From: Oceanospirillaceae bacterium
GTDB taxonomy: Bacteria > Pseudomonadota > Gammaproteobacteria > Pseudomonadales > Balneatricaceae
Length of the DNA stretch: 64,000 nucleotides
Direction: 5' to 3'
NCBI GenBank assembly: GCA_024640955.1
Contig: JAHEDZ010000012.1
Location: 24,910 to 88,909, forward strand
The notes beneath the pieces were generated by a model. That model was given only the letters and a program-made list of their open reading frames with translations. It ran no database searches and was not told where the DNA came from. The translations under genes were made by a program, and so were the position numbers. This document shows positions 53,433 to 64,000 of this stretch, piece after piece (the first letter of the stretch is position 1; each line of letters begins with the position of its first letter).

Positions 53433-54497
53433 TTAATGATGGTACTGGCCGCTTAGCTCATGTACCGCTTCAACAAAAACTTTAGCGCGCTCTGGATCTG
53501 CAAATTGGTGAATACCGTGCCCAAGGTTCATAACATGGCCGGAACCAGAGCCGTAACCCTCAAGAATACGCGCCACCTCTTCACGAATACGGGCAGGCGT
53601 TCCGTAGAGGACAGACGGATCCATATTACCCTGTAGTGACACTTTATCGCCCACACGAAGACGCGCATCACCTATATCTGTCGTCCAGTCCAGACCTAGG
53701 GCATCAGCACCCGCCTCAGCCATAGACTCTAGCCACTGGCCACCGTTCTTGGTGAACATGATCACTGGAACCTTCCGGCCTTCACTCTCACGAATGAGGC
53801 CAGCCGCGATCTTCTTCATGTATTTGAGCGAAAACTCCTGATACATAGGACCACTCAAAGCACCGCCCCAGGTATCAAAGATCTGTACCGCCTGCGCACC
53901 ACTACGAATCTGCTCATTGAGGTAGAGAATGACCGAATCAGCCAGCTTATCGAGCAGCTTATGCAGCGTTGCAGGCTCCGAATACATCATCCCTTTGATA
54001 TGACGGAAATCTTTGCTGGAGCCACCTTCAATCATGTAGGTCGCCAGCGTCCATGGACTACCTGAGAAACCGATTAGCGGTACGCGACCATTAAGCTCAC
54101 GACGGATCGTCTTCACTGCATCCATCACGTAGCCAAGGTCAGCCTGCGGGTCGGGAATCGGCAGCGAATCAACATCCGCCTCACTGCGAATGATTTTCTT
54201 AAAACGCGGACCTTCACCCGTCTCAAAGTAGAGTCCCAGGCCCATCGCATCAGGCACAGTGAGAATATCCGAGAAGAGAATCGCAGCATCTAGCGCAAAG
54301 CGCTCTAACGGCTGCAGAGTCACCTCACATGCCAGCTCGGGATTGCCACACAGACCCATAAAATCGCCGGCTCGTGCACGCGTTGCACGGTACTCAGGCA
54401 GATAACGCCCTGCCTGACGCATCATCCATACAGGGGTAACATCAACCGGCTCTTTCAGAAGGGCTCGCAGAAAGCGATCGTTCTTCAATTCAGACAT
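53433..54497 (-). CDS. hemE: Uroporphyrinogen decarboxylase
   Basis: Haem pathway enzyme (354 aa) removing four carboxyl groups from uroporphyrinogen III. Signature [20 protein letters not shown] near 30-49, [31 protein letters not shown] and [11 protein letters not shown]. The frame opens nine codons upstream at TTG, but ATG at 54497 gives the usual [14 protein letters not shown] start. Cotranscription with the carbonic anhydrase gene downstream is likely. Confidence 0.96.
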   Translation of the reverse strand: MSELKNDRFLRALLKEPVDVTPVWMMRQAGRYLPEYRATRARAGDFMGLCGNPELACEVTLQPLERFALDAAILFSDILTVPDAMGLGLYFETGEGPRFKKIIRSEADVDSLPIPDPQADLGYVMDAVKTIRRELNGRVPLIGFSGSPWTLATYMIEGGSSKDFRHIKGMMYSEPATLHKLLDKLADSVILYLNEQIRSGAQAVQIFDTWGGALSGPMYQEFSLKYMKKIAAGLIRESEGRKVPVIMFTKNGGQWLESMAEAGADALGLDWTTDIGDARLRVGDKVSLQGNMDPSVLYGTPARIREEVARILEGYGSGSGHVMNLGHGIHQFADPERAKVFVEAVHELSGQYHH

Positions 54498-54658
54498 AGG
54501 TGAATCTCTATCCATAACTTTCAAAAAATTTCCGGAATTGTACCCGTTTTAACCAGCCCGCGCCGCTACTTTACGGCTATAGAAGGAGCCTCGCTTAAAA
54601 CTCTCAGCGAGTTTTATCCTTACTCTGTGATTGGCTGCGTCTTAACGATTTCATGCAC

Positions 54659-54690
54659 AAAAAAGCCGCTATCCTAAGAGAGCGGCTTTT
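54659..54690 (-). terminator. Terminator of the gltBD operon
   Basis: On the minus strand arms AAAAGCCGCT and AGCGGCTTTT with a ten-base loop and a TTTTTT tail, 25 bases after the gltD stop. Confidence 0.85.
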
Positions 54691-54697
54691 ATGACTA

Positions 54698-54714
54698 AAA
54701 GGGGTCTGACCCCT

Positions 54715-54716
<2 letters not shown>
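54698..54716. repeat. Short perfect palindrome overlapping the gltD stop
   Basis: Arms AAAGGGGTC and GACCCCTTT with a one-base centre, immediately upstream of the terminator and overlapping the TAA of gltD. The sequence resembles widespread intergenic REP-like palindromes; only one copy is seen in this window. Confidence 0.6.
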
Positions 54717-56154
<1,438 letters not shown>

Positions 56155-56160
56155 TTATTC

Positions 56161-56180
56161 GCCTGCGGCGGACCGCAGGC
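56161..56180 (-). other. Perfect hairpin between gltB and gltD
   Basis: Arms GCCTGCGG and CCGCAGGC around a four-base loop that reads UCCG in the minus-strand transcript, an UNCG-type tetraloop. No T run, so it may protect the gltB 3' end or tune the gltB:gltD ratio. Confidence 0.65.
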
Positions 56181-56206
56181 ACAGACTTTAAATTCTTGTT
56201 CGAGCT

Positions 56207-59200
56207 TTACTCTGGTGAGCTCGACAGGTTGTTCAGCAACTGCCCTAGGCTCGCAGCCTTAGGTTTAATCAGCCAGAATGAGCCGATGTAATCTTCAAGA
56301 TTATCAACGATCTCCTGCCCCCAGGCGCTGCCCGTCTCACGTACGAACTCAATAATCACTGAGCGTAGGTGGTTGCGATACTGCTCCATCGACTCCGTAT
56401 GAATACGGTGAATATCAACCAACTCGTGGTTGTACTTATCGACGAAGGTACGCTCCATATCTAGCACGTAAGCGAAGCCGCCAGTCATACCGGCACCGAA
56501 GTTGTAGCCAGTCGAGCCCAGTACAGTCACTTGACCGCCTGTCATGTATTCACAACAGTGATCACCGGCGCCTTCTACAACGGCGTGTACGCCTGAGTTC
56601 CGCACACCGAAACGCTCGCCTGCGCTACCTGCAGCAAACAACTTACCGCCAGTCGCACCGTAAAGACAGGTGTTACCGATGATGGCGGTCTCGTTGCTCT
56701 TGTAGCTCACCTCTTTGAACGGCTTAACCACAACCTTACCGCCGGCCATACCTTTACCAACGTAATCGTTCGCGTCACCTTCCAAGATCAGGTTCTGACC
56801 GCCAGCGTTCCAGACACCGAAGGACTGACCCGCATGACCACGAAAGTTGAAGGTAATTGGCTGTTCTGCCATACCCAGGTTGCCGTGCTTCTTGGCAATC
56901 GCACCAGAAGTACGTGCACCCACAGAGCGATCGCAGTTAGTGATCTCAAGTGTCCACTCACCGCCAGTAGCGCCATCGATCGCAGACTGCGCCAGCTCAA
57001 TCATATGAGTGTTGAGCGTACCTTTATCGAACGGTTCATTACGCTCGCGCTGCACCGTGTGCGGGTATTCAGCAGGAATACCTGCATCGCTGATGATTGG
57101 CGACAGATCAAGTGAGCGCTGTCGCTCAGTGCGACCTTCAATAACCTCTAGCAGATCCACGCGGCCAACCAGCTCTTCCATCGTACGCACACCCAGCTGG
57201 GCCATCAGTGCACGACACTCTCCTGCAACGAAGCGGAAGTAGTTCTTGACCATCTCAACAGTACCGCGGAAGTGGTCGCTACGCAGACGGTCGTTCTGCG
57301 TTGCAACACCGGTCGCACAGTTGTTGAGGTGACAGATACGCAGGTACTTACAGCCCAAGGCAACCATCGGCATAGTACCGAAGCCGAAGCTCTCAGCACC
57401 GAGGATGGCAGCTTTAATAACGTCCAAGCCAGACTTCAAACCACCATCTGTCTGCAGACGGATAGAGCCACGTAGCTGGTTACCGCGCAAAGACTGGTGC
57501 GTGTCTGCAAGACCGAGTTCCCAAGGAGAACCCGCGTAATGAATCGATGTTATCGGCGATGCTGCAGTACCACCGTCGTAACCTGAAATAGTAATCAAGT
57601 CGGCGTAGGCCTTAGCAACACCACAAGCGATAGTACCAACACCCGGACGCGACACCAGCTTCACTGATACCAGCGCTTCAGGGTTCACCTGCTTCAGGTC
57701 GAAGATCAGCTGCGCCAAATCTTCGATGGAGTAGATATCATGGTGTGGTGGAGGCGAGATCAGTGTCACACCGGGTACCGAGTAACGCAGGCGTGCGATC
57801 AACGAGTTGACCTTACCACCTGGCAACTGACCACCTTCACCTGGCTTCGCACCCTGGGCTACTTTGATCTGCATAACTTCAGCGTTCGCTAGGTACTCTG
57901 GTGTAACACCAAAGCGGCCAGATGCAACCTGCTTAATCTTGGAGCGTTTCAAGGTGCCGTGACGAGCTGGATCTTCTCCACCCTCACCTGAGTTCGAGCG
58001 GCCACCGAGTTCGTTCATCGCAACCGCCAGCGCTTCATGCGCTTCAGGCGACAGAGCACCTAGCGACATCGCTGCGGTATCGAAACGAGGGTAGAGAGCT
58101 TCTGCTGGCTCAACTTCACTCAGAGCAATGGCGTTGCCCGTTTTCAGAGCCAGCATGTCACGAATGGTCGCAACACCGCGCTCATTAACAAGCTTGGCGT
58201 AACGGTCATAGTGTGACTGCTCTCCGGTGCGCACTGCATCGTGAATCGCCTTAACTACATCTGGATTGTACGCGTGGTACTCTTCACCAAACTTGTACTT
58301 CAGCAGACCACCGATCTTAAGTGCTTTGCGTGGGTTAAATGCCAGCTTCGCCAGCGTCTGCTGATCCTTCTCAAAGTGCTCAAACTTCGCACCCTGAATA
58401 CGGCTCATAACGCCCTTGAAACAGAGATCAACAATCTCGTCAGAGAGACCGATCGCCTCAAATAGCTGTGCGCCGCGGTAAGAAGCGATGGTTGAGATAC
58501 CCATCTTCGACAGGATCTTAAACAGACCTTTATCGATACCCTTACGGTAGTTTTCATGACTCTGCATCGGCTCCATCGCCAGCTCGCCAGTACGACATAG
58601 ATCCGTCAGCACACGGTAGGCCAGGTATGGGTAGACAGCCGTCGCGCCGAAACCAAACAGCACAGCGAAGTGATGCGGGTCACGAGCAGTGCCGGTCTCA
58701 ACAATGATGTTAGCGTCAGTACGAAGACCAGTGTCGATCAAACGGTGATGTACTGCACCGGTCGCCATCGCTGCGTGAATAGGAAGTTTACCCTTCTCGA
58801 TCGCTTTATCAGACAGGATGATCAGCGCTTTACCGTTGCGAACAGCGGACTCAGCTTCGTCACATACAAACTTAATCGCCTGTTCCAGCGAGGATGCTGC
58901 AGGGTCGTAGTTCAGCTCAACCACCTGCGGCTCGAAGCCAGCAACCTCATTGTCGCGGATACGGATAAACTTGCTTGCAGAGAGCACAGGCATAGTCAGC
59001 ACGACGCGGCGTGCGTGATCTGCGGTCTCTTCAAAGACGTTCTGCTCACGACCTAGACAGGTCTCAAGTGACATTACGATTGCTTCACGCAGCGGATCGA
59101 TTGGCGGGTTAGTTACCTGCGCGAACTGCTGGCGGAAGTAGTCGTATGGCGAGCGGATCTGCTCAGACAGCACCGCCATAGGCTTGTCGTCGCCCATAGA

Positions 59201-60661
59201 GCCCACAGCTTCCATCGCACTCTCACCGAGCGGGCGGACAACCTGATCGCGCTCTTCGTACGAGACATTGAACATCTTCATGTGAGTCTTCACCTCTTCC
59301 ACTGACATCTCAGGGAAAGATTTAGACTCCTCAGTGAGGTTCATGGTGTTCTCAAGACGCAGAGTATTCTCTTTCAGCCACTGCTTGTAGGGCTGCGCCT
59401 TCTTCAGACGGTTGTCGACATCTTCAGTGTGCAGTACATCGCCAGTCTGGGTATCGATCGCCAGAATTTGACCCGGTCCAACACGACCCTGAGCCACAAT
59501 ATCGCTCGGCTCGTAACTGAACACACCGATCTCAGATGCTGTACAGATCATGCCATCTTTCGTCATTACCCAGCGCGATGGACGCAGACCGTTACGGTCA
59601 AGCATACAGACAGCGTAACGGCCATCAGTCATTACCATGCCGGCAGGGCCATCCCAAGGCTCCATGTGCATAGAGTTGTACTCGTAGAAAGCACGCAATT
59701 CTGCGTCCATAGTATCTACGTTCTGCCATGCTGGTGGAATGATCATGCGCACTGCGCGGTAGAGGTCGATACCACCTACCAGCAGGAATTCGATCATGTT
59801 ATCCATTGATGAAGAGTCAGAACCGGTCGTGTTGACGATTGGTTGCAGCTCATCAAGGTTAGGAATCAGCGGAGTTTCGAACTTAGACGCGCGAGCGCGC
59901 GCCCAGTTACGGTTACCTTCGATGGTGTTGATCTCACCGTTGTGCGCCAAGAAGCGGAACGGCTGAGCCAGCGGCCAACGTGGTGCGGTGTTAGTCGAGA
60001 AGCGCTGGTGGTAAGTTACCACTGCTGTTTCAAGCGACTCATCTGCCAGATCCTTGTAAAACGCAGGCAGGTCGACCGGCATCATCAGGCCCTTGTAGCT
60101 GATAACACGCTCTGACAGCGAACAGATATAGAAGTCTGGATCGCCGTTCATGGCGATCTCAGCTTTGCGGCGCGCAACGAACAGTGCTACCGCCAGCTCA
60201 CGCTCGCTCAACTCGCCAACGTTCACCAGAACCTGCTCAATCTGCGGCAGAGTCTCTTTTGCAATCGGGCCCAGACAATCAGTGTTTGTGGGCACTACAC
60301 GCCAGCCGGCAACCTCAAGACCCTGAGCAGCTAACTCAGTGTTCATTGCATTGCGGGCTTTATCAGCCAACTCGGCACTCTGCGACAGGAATACCATGCC
60401 AACAGCAAAATTATCCGCCAGCTCTACGCCCAACTCCGCTTTCGCAGCGGCGCGCATAAATCCGCGCGGCATCTGCATCAGCAAACCACAGCCATCACCT
60501 GTTTTACCGTCAGCAGCGATGCCACCGCGGTGTGTCATACATGCCAGAGCTTCAATCGCTTTGGTCAGAACTCCATGGCTGGCTTCGCCCTCCATGTGGG
60601 CCATAAGACCAAAGCCACAGTTGTCTTTAAACTCATCCGCGCGATACAGACCGTTGCTCAT
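56207..60661 (-). CDS. gltB: Glutamate synthase [NADPH] large subunit
   Basis: Produces two glutamates from glutamine and 2-oxoglutarate. The 1484-residue precursor has the type II glutaminase domain whose catalytic Cys15 (DNCGFGL) becomes the N-terminus after cleavage, a central domain, the FMN-binding TIM barrel ([33 protein letters not shown]), 3Fe-4S cysteines in [19 protein letters not shown], and the C-terminal GXGXG beta-helix. Length matches E. coli (about 1486). First gene of gltBD. Confidence 0.97.
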   Translation of the reverse strand: MSNGLYRADEFKDNCGFGLMAHMEGEASHGVLTKAIEALACMTHRGGIAADGKTGDGCGLLMQMPRGFMRAAAKAELGVELADNFAVGMVFLSQSAELADKARNAMNTELAAQGLEVAGWRVVPTNTDCLGPIAKETLPQIEQVLVNVGELSERELAVALFVARRKAEIAMNGDPDFYICSLSERVISYKGLMMPVDLPAFYKDLADESLETAVVTYHQRFSTNTAPRWPLAQPFRFLAHNGEINTIEGNRNWARARASKFETPLIPNLDELQPIVNTTGSDSSSMDNMIEFLLVGGIDLYRAVRMIIPPAWQNVDTMDAELRAFYEYNSMHMEPWDGPAGMVMTDGRYAVCMLDRNGLRPSRWVMTKDGMICTASEIGVFSYEPSDIVAQGRVGPGQILAIDTQTGDVLHTEDVDNRLKKAQPYKQWLKENTLRLENTMNLTEESKSFPEMSVEEVKTHMKMFNVSYEERDQVVRPLGESAMEAVGSMGDDKPMAVLSEQIRSPYDYFRQQFAQVTNPPIDPLREAIVMSLETCLGREQNVFEETADHARRVVLTMPVLSASKFIRIRDNEVAGFEPQVVELNYDPAASSLEQAIKFVCDEAESAVRNGKALIILSDKAIEKGKLPIHAAMATGAVHHRLIDTGLRTDANIIVETGTARDPHHFAVLFGFGATAVYPYLAYRVLTDLCRTGELAMEPMQSHENYRKGIDKGLFKILSKMGISTIASYRGAQLFEAIGLSDEIVDLCFKGVMSRIQGAKFEHFEKDQQTLAKLAFNPRKALKIGGLLKYKFGEEYHAYNPDVVKAIHDAVRTGEQSHYDRYAKLVNERGVATIRDMLALKTGNAIALSEVEPAEALYPRFDTAAMSLGALSPEAHEALAVAMNELGGRSNSGEGGEDPARHGTLKRSKIKQVASGRFGVTPEYLANAEVMQIKVAQGAKPGEGGQLPGGKVNSLIARLRYSVPGVTLISPPPHHDIYSIEDLAQLIFDLKQVNPEALVSVKLVSRPGVGTIACGVAKAYADLITISGYDGGTAASPITSIHYAGSPWELGLADTHQSLRGNQLRGSIRLQTDGGLKSGLDVIKAAILGAESFGFGTMPMVALGCKYLRICHLNNCATGVATQNDRLRSDHFRGTVEMVKNYFRFVAGECRALMAQLGVRTMEELVGRVDLLEVIEGRTERQRSLDLSPIISDAGIPAEYPHTVQRERNEPFDKGTLNTHMIELAQSAIDGATGGEWTLEITNCDRSVGARTSGAIAKKHGNLGMAEQPITFNFRGHAGQSFGVWNAGGQNLILEGDANDYVGKGMAGGKVVVKPFKEVSYKSNETAIIGNTCLYGATGGKLFAAGSAGERFGVRNSGVHAVVEGAGDHCCEYMTGGQVTVLGSTGYNFGAGMTGGFAYVLDMERTFVDKYNHELVDIHRIHTESMEQYRNHLRSVIIEFVRETGSAWGQEIVDNLEDYIGSFWLIKPKAASLGQLLNNLSSSPE

Positions 60662-60844
60662 ACGCTAAATTCCATATAAAAACTTTAATTAAATCAGCTA
60701 GTTATGCAGCCGAAACAACTTGCTCAAGGCACTAGGCAAAGCAAGAGGGCCGCTAATTTTACACGTGAAGCACGTCAGCTACAAATCGACGCAACTGGCC
60801 AAGCCAAAGTAGGGCAAAGAGTTAAAATCAGCTGACACATTGGT

Positions 60845-62500
60845 TTATCGGTTCAGAGCGCTATTCAGTTCACTCTTTAAGCCCGTTACGGAGCGTACCC
60901 AGGGCTTGAGTCGCTGTAACTCAGCAGGCAGGTTCGAAACCGCTCTATTCGCCGCTGCGCGACTCGGGAAGTGTCCGGTAACAACGGTAAATCGCGGTAC
61001 ACCCTTGTAAGGGTAACTGAGTTTTAACATCGGTGCAGCGGAGCCGTAGCGCGCGATCAGTTTATCGGCTGTCTGCTCTTCTCGTGCCGCCACCAGCTGA
61101 ACAGTAAGATCGGTCGCCGGCCAGCCCAGGACTGTCTCGATATCGGCACTGAAGCGGCTTGTTGTTTGCGCGCCCTTCGGTTCGCGTGTTGCTGGAGCAA
61201 CCGTCTGAGGTTCGGTACGCGTATCGACCGTCTGTAGAGCTGGCGGCTGCTGAGGCTGTGGATCTGGCTCTTTTTCAGGCTCGGCCGAGATCACCACTTC
61301 GGGAGTTGCACCCGCGCTCGTCGCTGTTGAGACAGACTCCAACTCCGCTCCAGGCGGGAGCTGATTCACATCCGCCGCCTGTGGGTCTAGTGCAGAAGAT
61401 TCTGGCTCTTCAGTCGCGAGAGCGGGCGTGTCACGCTGAGTAATTTCTGGGTCTAACTCCTGTGGTAAGTCAACGACCTGAATCGGTGCGGTTTCTGGAG
61501 CAGACTTGATCTCTGCGACCACTTGCGTCGACTCAGACTCCGTTGGTCCGGCTGACTCTTCGGGAGTTGGCCCTTCAACTTGTGCTAGCCGCTGCTCCTC
61601 TAGTCGTTTGGACAGTTCGGAGCGCGCAGCGACAAGTTCAGGCTCCGACTGGCTGTCAGCTTGCACCACTTGCGGGATAGGAATTTCAACAGGTGTTGTG
61701 ATCGCTGGTTCAGCTGTTTCATTGGGAGTGTAGAGGTAACCAATCGCGCCAGCAGTAGTAGCTAACACTAACAGAATTCCGGCCCAGTACCATCGGTTGC
61801 TGACCGCGCTTTTCAATCCAGGTCGAGTAGAAGGCTGATCCAGTAGCTTTGCCAAGGCAGCTTTCAACTGATCCGGCCGCCCCTGGTTCTCTAGCAGTAG
61901 ACGCCGATATTCCGCATCCCTCAACTGACGTCCATCTATTCGATGTGCGTCTACAAAGGACCTCGCCTCTTCCGCTGTGTAAGGCTGCAGATGCTCTGCA
62001 TGCAAAGCCCCTTCAACCAGACGATTAAACTCGCGCTCAAAGAAGCGCTGTTCAAATTCTGGCGAACCAGCCAGCAGCACTCGTGGCGCGGCGCTATCAA
62101 TCTTGGAGAAGTTAAGTAGCAGCTCGAGAGAGTTATCCGACAGGTAATCAGCATCATCAATGCAGATGTGCAGACGTTGATCCAACTGCTCCAGTTCACG
62201 TGCGCAGGCGTGCAAGGCAGTCAGTCGAGTTCGATTATTCGGCTCACAGCTGATACCCAATTGTGCAACCAGCGCCTGCAGTAGATGCGTGACGTCAAAA
62301 GCGGTTTCCAAGGAGAGATGAACCCAGTTGGGCTGCATCGGGTTCTGTTCGGGCTTCAGTTGCGACAGCAGATGAGACTTACCTAGCCCCTGCTCTGCAA
62401 TCAACAAGATCACCAGGTCAGAGAAGCTGAGCAGATGCTCCAAGCGTGCTCTCTGCAACTGGCGCGATTCGGGTTCAAAATGGATATTTGGCACCCGCAT
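60845..62500 (-). CDS. damX: DamX-like cell-division protein with AAA ATPase and SPOR domains
   Basis: A 551-residue membrane protein downstream of aroB, where damX is found. The N-terminal AAA/ExeA-like domain has Walker A AEQGLGKSH (35-43) and a Walker B-like ICIDDADYL; one transmembrane segment lies near 232-252 (WYWAGILLVLATTAGAIGYLY, shown only in part); then a Pro/Glu-rich linker of about 200 residues, probably periplasmic, and a C-terminal SPOR domain (LTVQLVAAREEQTADKLI, VVTGHFPSRAAANRAVSNLP). SPOR domains bind denuded septal peptidoglycan. ATG at 62500 with GGAG upstream is preferred over the TTG at 62506. Confidence 0.88.
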   Translation of the reverse strand: MRVPNIHFEPESRQLQRARLEHLLSFSDLVILLIAEQGLGKSHLLSQLKPEQNPMQPNWVHLSLETAFDVTHLLQALVAQLGISCEPNNRTRLTALHACARELEQLDQRLHICIDDADYLSDNSLELLLNFSKIDSAAPRVLLAGSPEFEQRFFEREFNRLVEGALHAEHLQPYTAEEARSFVDAHRIDGRQLRDAEYRRLLLENQGRPDQLKAALAKLLDQPSTRPGLKSAVSNRWYWAGILLVLATTAGAIGYLYTPNETAEPAITTPVEIPIPQVVQADSQSEPELVAARSELSKRLEEQRLAQVEGPTPEESAGPTESESTQVVAEIKSAPETAPIQVVDLPQELDPEITQRDTPALATEEPESSALDPQAADVNQLPPGAELESVSTATSAGATPEVVISAEPEKEPDPQPQQPPALQTVDTRTEPQTVAPATREPKGAQTTSRFSADIETVLGWPATDLTVQLVAAREEQTADKLIARYGSAAPMLKLSYPYKGVPRFTVVTGHFPSRAAANRAVSNLPAELQRLKPWVRSVTGLKSELNSALNR

Positions 62501-62506
62501 CAACAA

Positions 62507-63601
62507 TTACTCCGTCAGAGTTTCGGGCGCGTAGTGCTGCTCAAGCGTCTGTTGCAGCAGTGCTGGATCAAAGCTATCTGTAATTACAGCCTCTCCAATC
62601 CGCTTAAGCAGCACAAGTCGAATTCGACCATCGAGCACCTTCTTATCGACTGACATCAACTCAATGAAGCGCTGAGGCTCCATACTGGGTGGAGGCTCAG
62701 TCGGTAGGTGTGCAGCCTTAAGAATCGCTTGAGTCCGTGCCAAATCAGAGTCGCTCATCCAGCCCAATCGGTTTGAGAGATCTGCAGCCATCTGCATGCC
62801 AGCGCCGACTGCTTCACCGTGTAGCCAGGTACCGTAGCCCTGATCAGTTTCAATGGCATGCCCAAAGGTATGTCCCAGATTGAGAATCGCCCGGATGCCT
62901 CCTTCGCGCTCGTCCTGCGCTACCACCTCAGCTTTAATTTTGCAGGAACGATAGATCGCTTCGGCTAGAGCCTTCGGCTCGAGATTATTGAGCTGCTCGA
63001 TATTAGCTTCGATCCAGTTCAAAAAGGTCTCGTCGTAGATCAAACCGTACTTGATCACTTCAGCCAGACCTGCCGCCAGCTCACGCGGTGGCAGTGAACG
63101 CAGTATTTTAGTATCGGCAAGGACCGCTTTGGGCTGGTAAAAAGCCCCAATCATATTTTTACCCAGCGGATGGTTCACACCCGTCTTGCCACCCACCGAC
63201 GAATCGACCTGGGACAGAAGAGTCGTGGGAATCTGGATGAAATCGACCCCACGTTGATAGCTCGCCGCTGCAAAACCGGTCATGTCTCCGACAACGCCAC
63301 CACCTAGTGCGATCAACGTCGTTGTGCGGTTGTGCTTCATCCGCAGCAGAGCATCAAAGATAGAGTTGAGATGCTCGAGCGTTTTGAACGACTCGCCGTC
63401 GGGCAGAATAACCTCATCGACCTGCAAGTCGGGTAGTTGCTGCTTCAATTGATCGAGGTAAAGCGGCGCAATCGTCTCATTAGAGACGATCATTACCTGT
63501 TTACCCTTGATCAAACCTTGCAGGTCAACCGTCTTGAAAAGGTTCTCACCAACATAAATGGGGTAACTGCGTTCACCCAGCTCTACGGTTAACTGGCGCA
63601 T
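62507..63601 (-). CDS. aroB: 3-dehydroquinate synthase
   Basis: Second step of the shikimate pathway (364 aa). NAD-binding [19 protein letters not shown], the substrate site [30 protein letters not shown] and metal ligands in [12 protein letters not shown]. Start overlaps the aroK stop (TGATG); the damX-like gene starts right behind it. Confidence 0.97.
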   Translation of the reverse strand: MRQLTVELGERSYPIYVGENLFKTVDLQGLIKGKQVMIVSNETIAPLYLDQLKQQLPDLQVDEVILPDGESFKTLEHLNSIFDALLRMKHNRTTTLIALGGGVVGDMTGFAAASYQRGVDFIQIPTTLLSQVDSSVGGKTGVNHPLGKNMIGAFYQPKAVLADTKILRSLPPRELAAGLAEVIKYGLIYDETFLNWIEANIEQLNNLEPKALAEAIYRSCKIKAEVVAQDEREGGIRAILNLGHTFGHAIETDQGYGTWLHGEAVGAGMQMAADLSNRLGWMSDSDLARTQAILKAAHLPTEPPPSMEPQRFIELMSVDKKVLDGRIRLVLLKRIGEAVITDSFDPALLQQTLEQHYAPETLTE

Positions 63602-64000
63602 CAGTGCTGCTCCATTCTGGATTGGCCCGGGGATAACTCAGTGCGATCAGAATCTCCTGAACCTAGAATTCGATTCTTTTTGAGTGCTTTTACTATTTCG
63701 CCAATCACAGCACGCGGATGACGACGGTCTGTACGCAAAATAAAGTCTGCAGTCTGACGGTAGAGTGGATCACGCACTCGAATCAGCTCTTCCAAGCGCT
63801 CACGTGGATTCGCGGTTTGAAGCAAAGGGCGGTTCTTATCACGAGCGGTGCGCTCAACCTGCTGATCGACGCTGGCGTGCAGATAGACAACAAAGCCGCG
63901 TTCTCGCAGTCTCAAGCGATTATTTTCGCGCAGCACCACACCACCGCCCGTCGCTAACACAATATTGTCTTGTTCAGACACCTGATCGATCACGTTCTCT
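63601..64000 (-). CDS. aroK: Shikimate kinase, C-terminal part (cut by the window edge)
   Basis: The frame is open to the window edge, so the N-terminus with Walker A is missing. The visible 133 residues have the shikimate-binding and nucleotide regions: [33 protein letters not shown], the lid [24 protein letters not shown] with its conserved arginines, then a slightly extended C-terminal tail. It phosphorylates shikimate and is coupled to aroB. Confidence 0.95.
   Translation of the reverse strand, partial: ENVIDQVSEQDNIVLATGGGVVLRENNRLRLRERGFVVYLHASVDQQVERTARDKNRPLLQTANPRERLEELIRVRDPLYRQTADFILRTDRRHPRAVIGEIVKALKKNRILGSGDSDRTELSPGQSRMEQH

Overview
The window is a chromosomal segment of a gammaproteobacterium, most likely a marine Oceanospirillales/Pseudomonadales-type organism. 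The evidence is the gene order of its housekeeping blocks (recN next to fur, bamE, rnfH, ratA, smpB and ssrA; nrdR-ribD-ribE-ribBA-ribH-nusB-thiL-pgpA; aroK-aroB-damX-gltB-gltD-hemE), a tmRNA tag reading ANDDNYALAA as in Pseudomonas, and sigma32 and LexA sites of enterobacterial type. No species can be named from the sequence alone.

Layout. Positions 1-1246 hold the end of a glycine betaine/proline-type ABC importer (proW tail, proV). After a poorly coding gap and a Nudix hydrolase comes the minus-strand set grpE-dnaK-dnaJ-cysE-dapB, with sigma32-like promoters in front of grpE and dnaK. Two perfect LexA boxes precede recN. fur and bamE diverge around a striking palindrome; rnfH and ratA follow, then smpB and ssrA (tmRNA).

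Positions about 12.7-36.6 kb are accessory. Directly behind ssrA lie an IS3-family element, a truncated IS5-type transposase and an IS66 remnant. They are followed by a complete L-rhamnose catabolic locus with the layout of the rhizobial one: rhaR-S-T-P-Q-U-K on the minus strand and rhaD-rhaI divergent. It imports rhamnose by an ABC transporter, then uses mutarotase, isomerase, kinase and a fused aldolase/dehydrogenase. A frameshifted IS1182-type element closes this locus, followed by a dense array of hairpins of unknown function. A second catabolic cluster (DUF1330 protein, SDR dehydrogenase, lactonase-like amidohydrolase, enolase-superfamily dehydratase, class II aldolase, MFS transporter, dehydroquinase-like protein) probably handles another sugar acid. 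Small genes follow: a cyclic-nucleotide-domain protein and a cytochrome c5.

Positions 36.6-64 kb return to core genes: xseB-ispA-dxs (isoprenoids), ribA, the nrdR-rib-nusB-thiL-pgpA operon, glyA, ettA, a broken PilZ gene, radA, metY, a beta carbonic anhydrase, hemE, gltD, gltB, a DamX-like protein, aroB and the end of aroK.

I found no CRISPR array, no tRNA or rRNA gene and no clear new defence system. The least explained piece of DNA is the hairpin array at 27.25-27.46 kb with its flanking direct repeats and a G-poor tail. Start codons were moved inward from the longest open frame wherever a ribosome binding site and family alignment favoured it.
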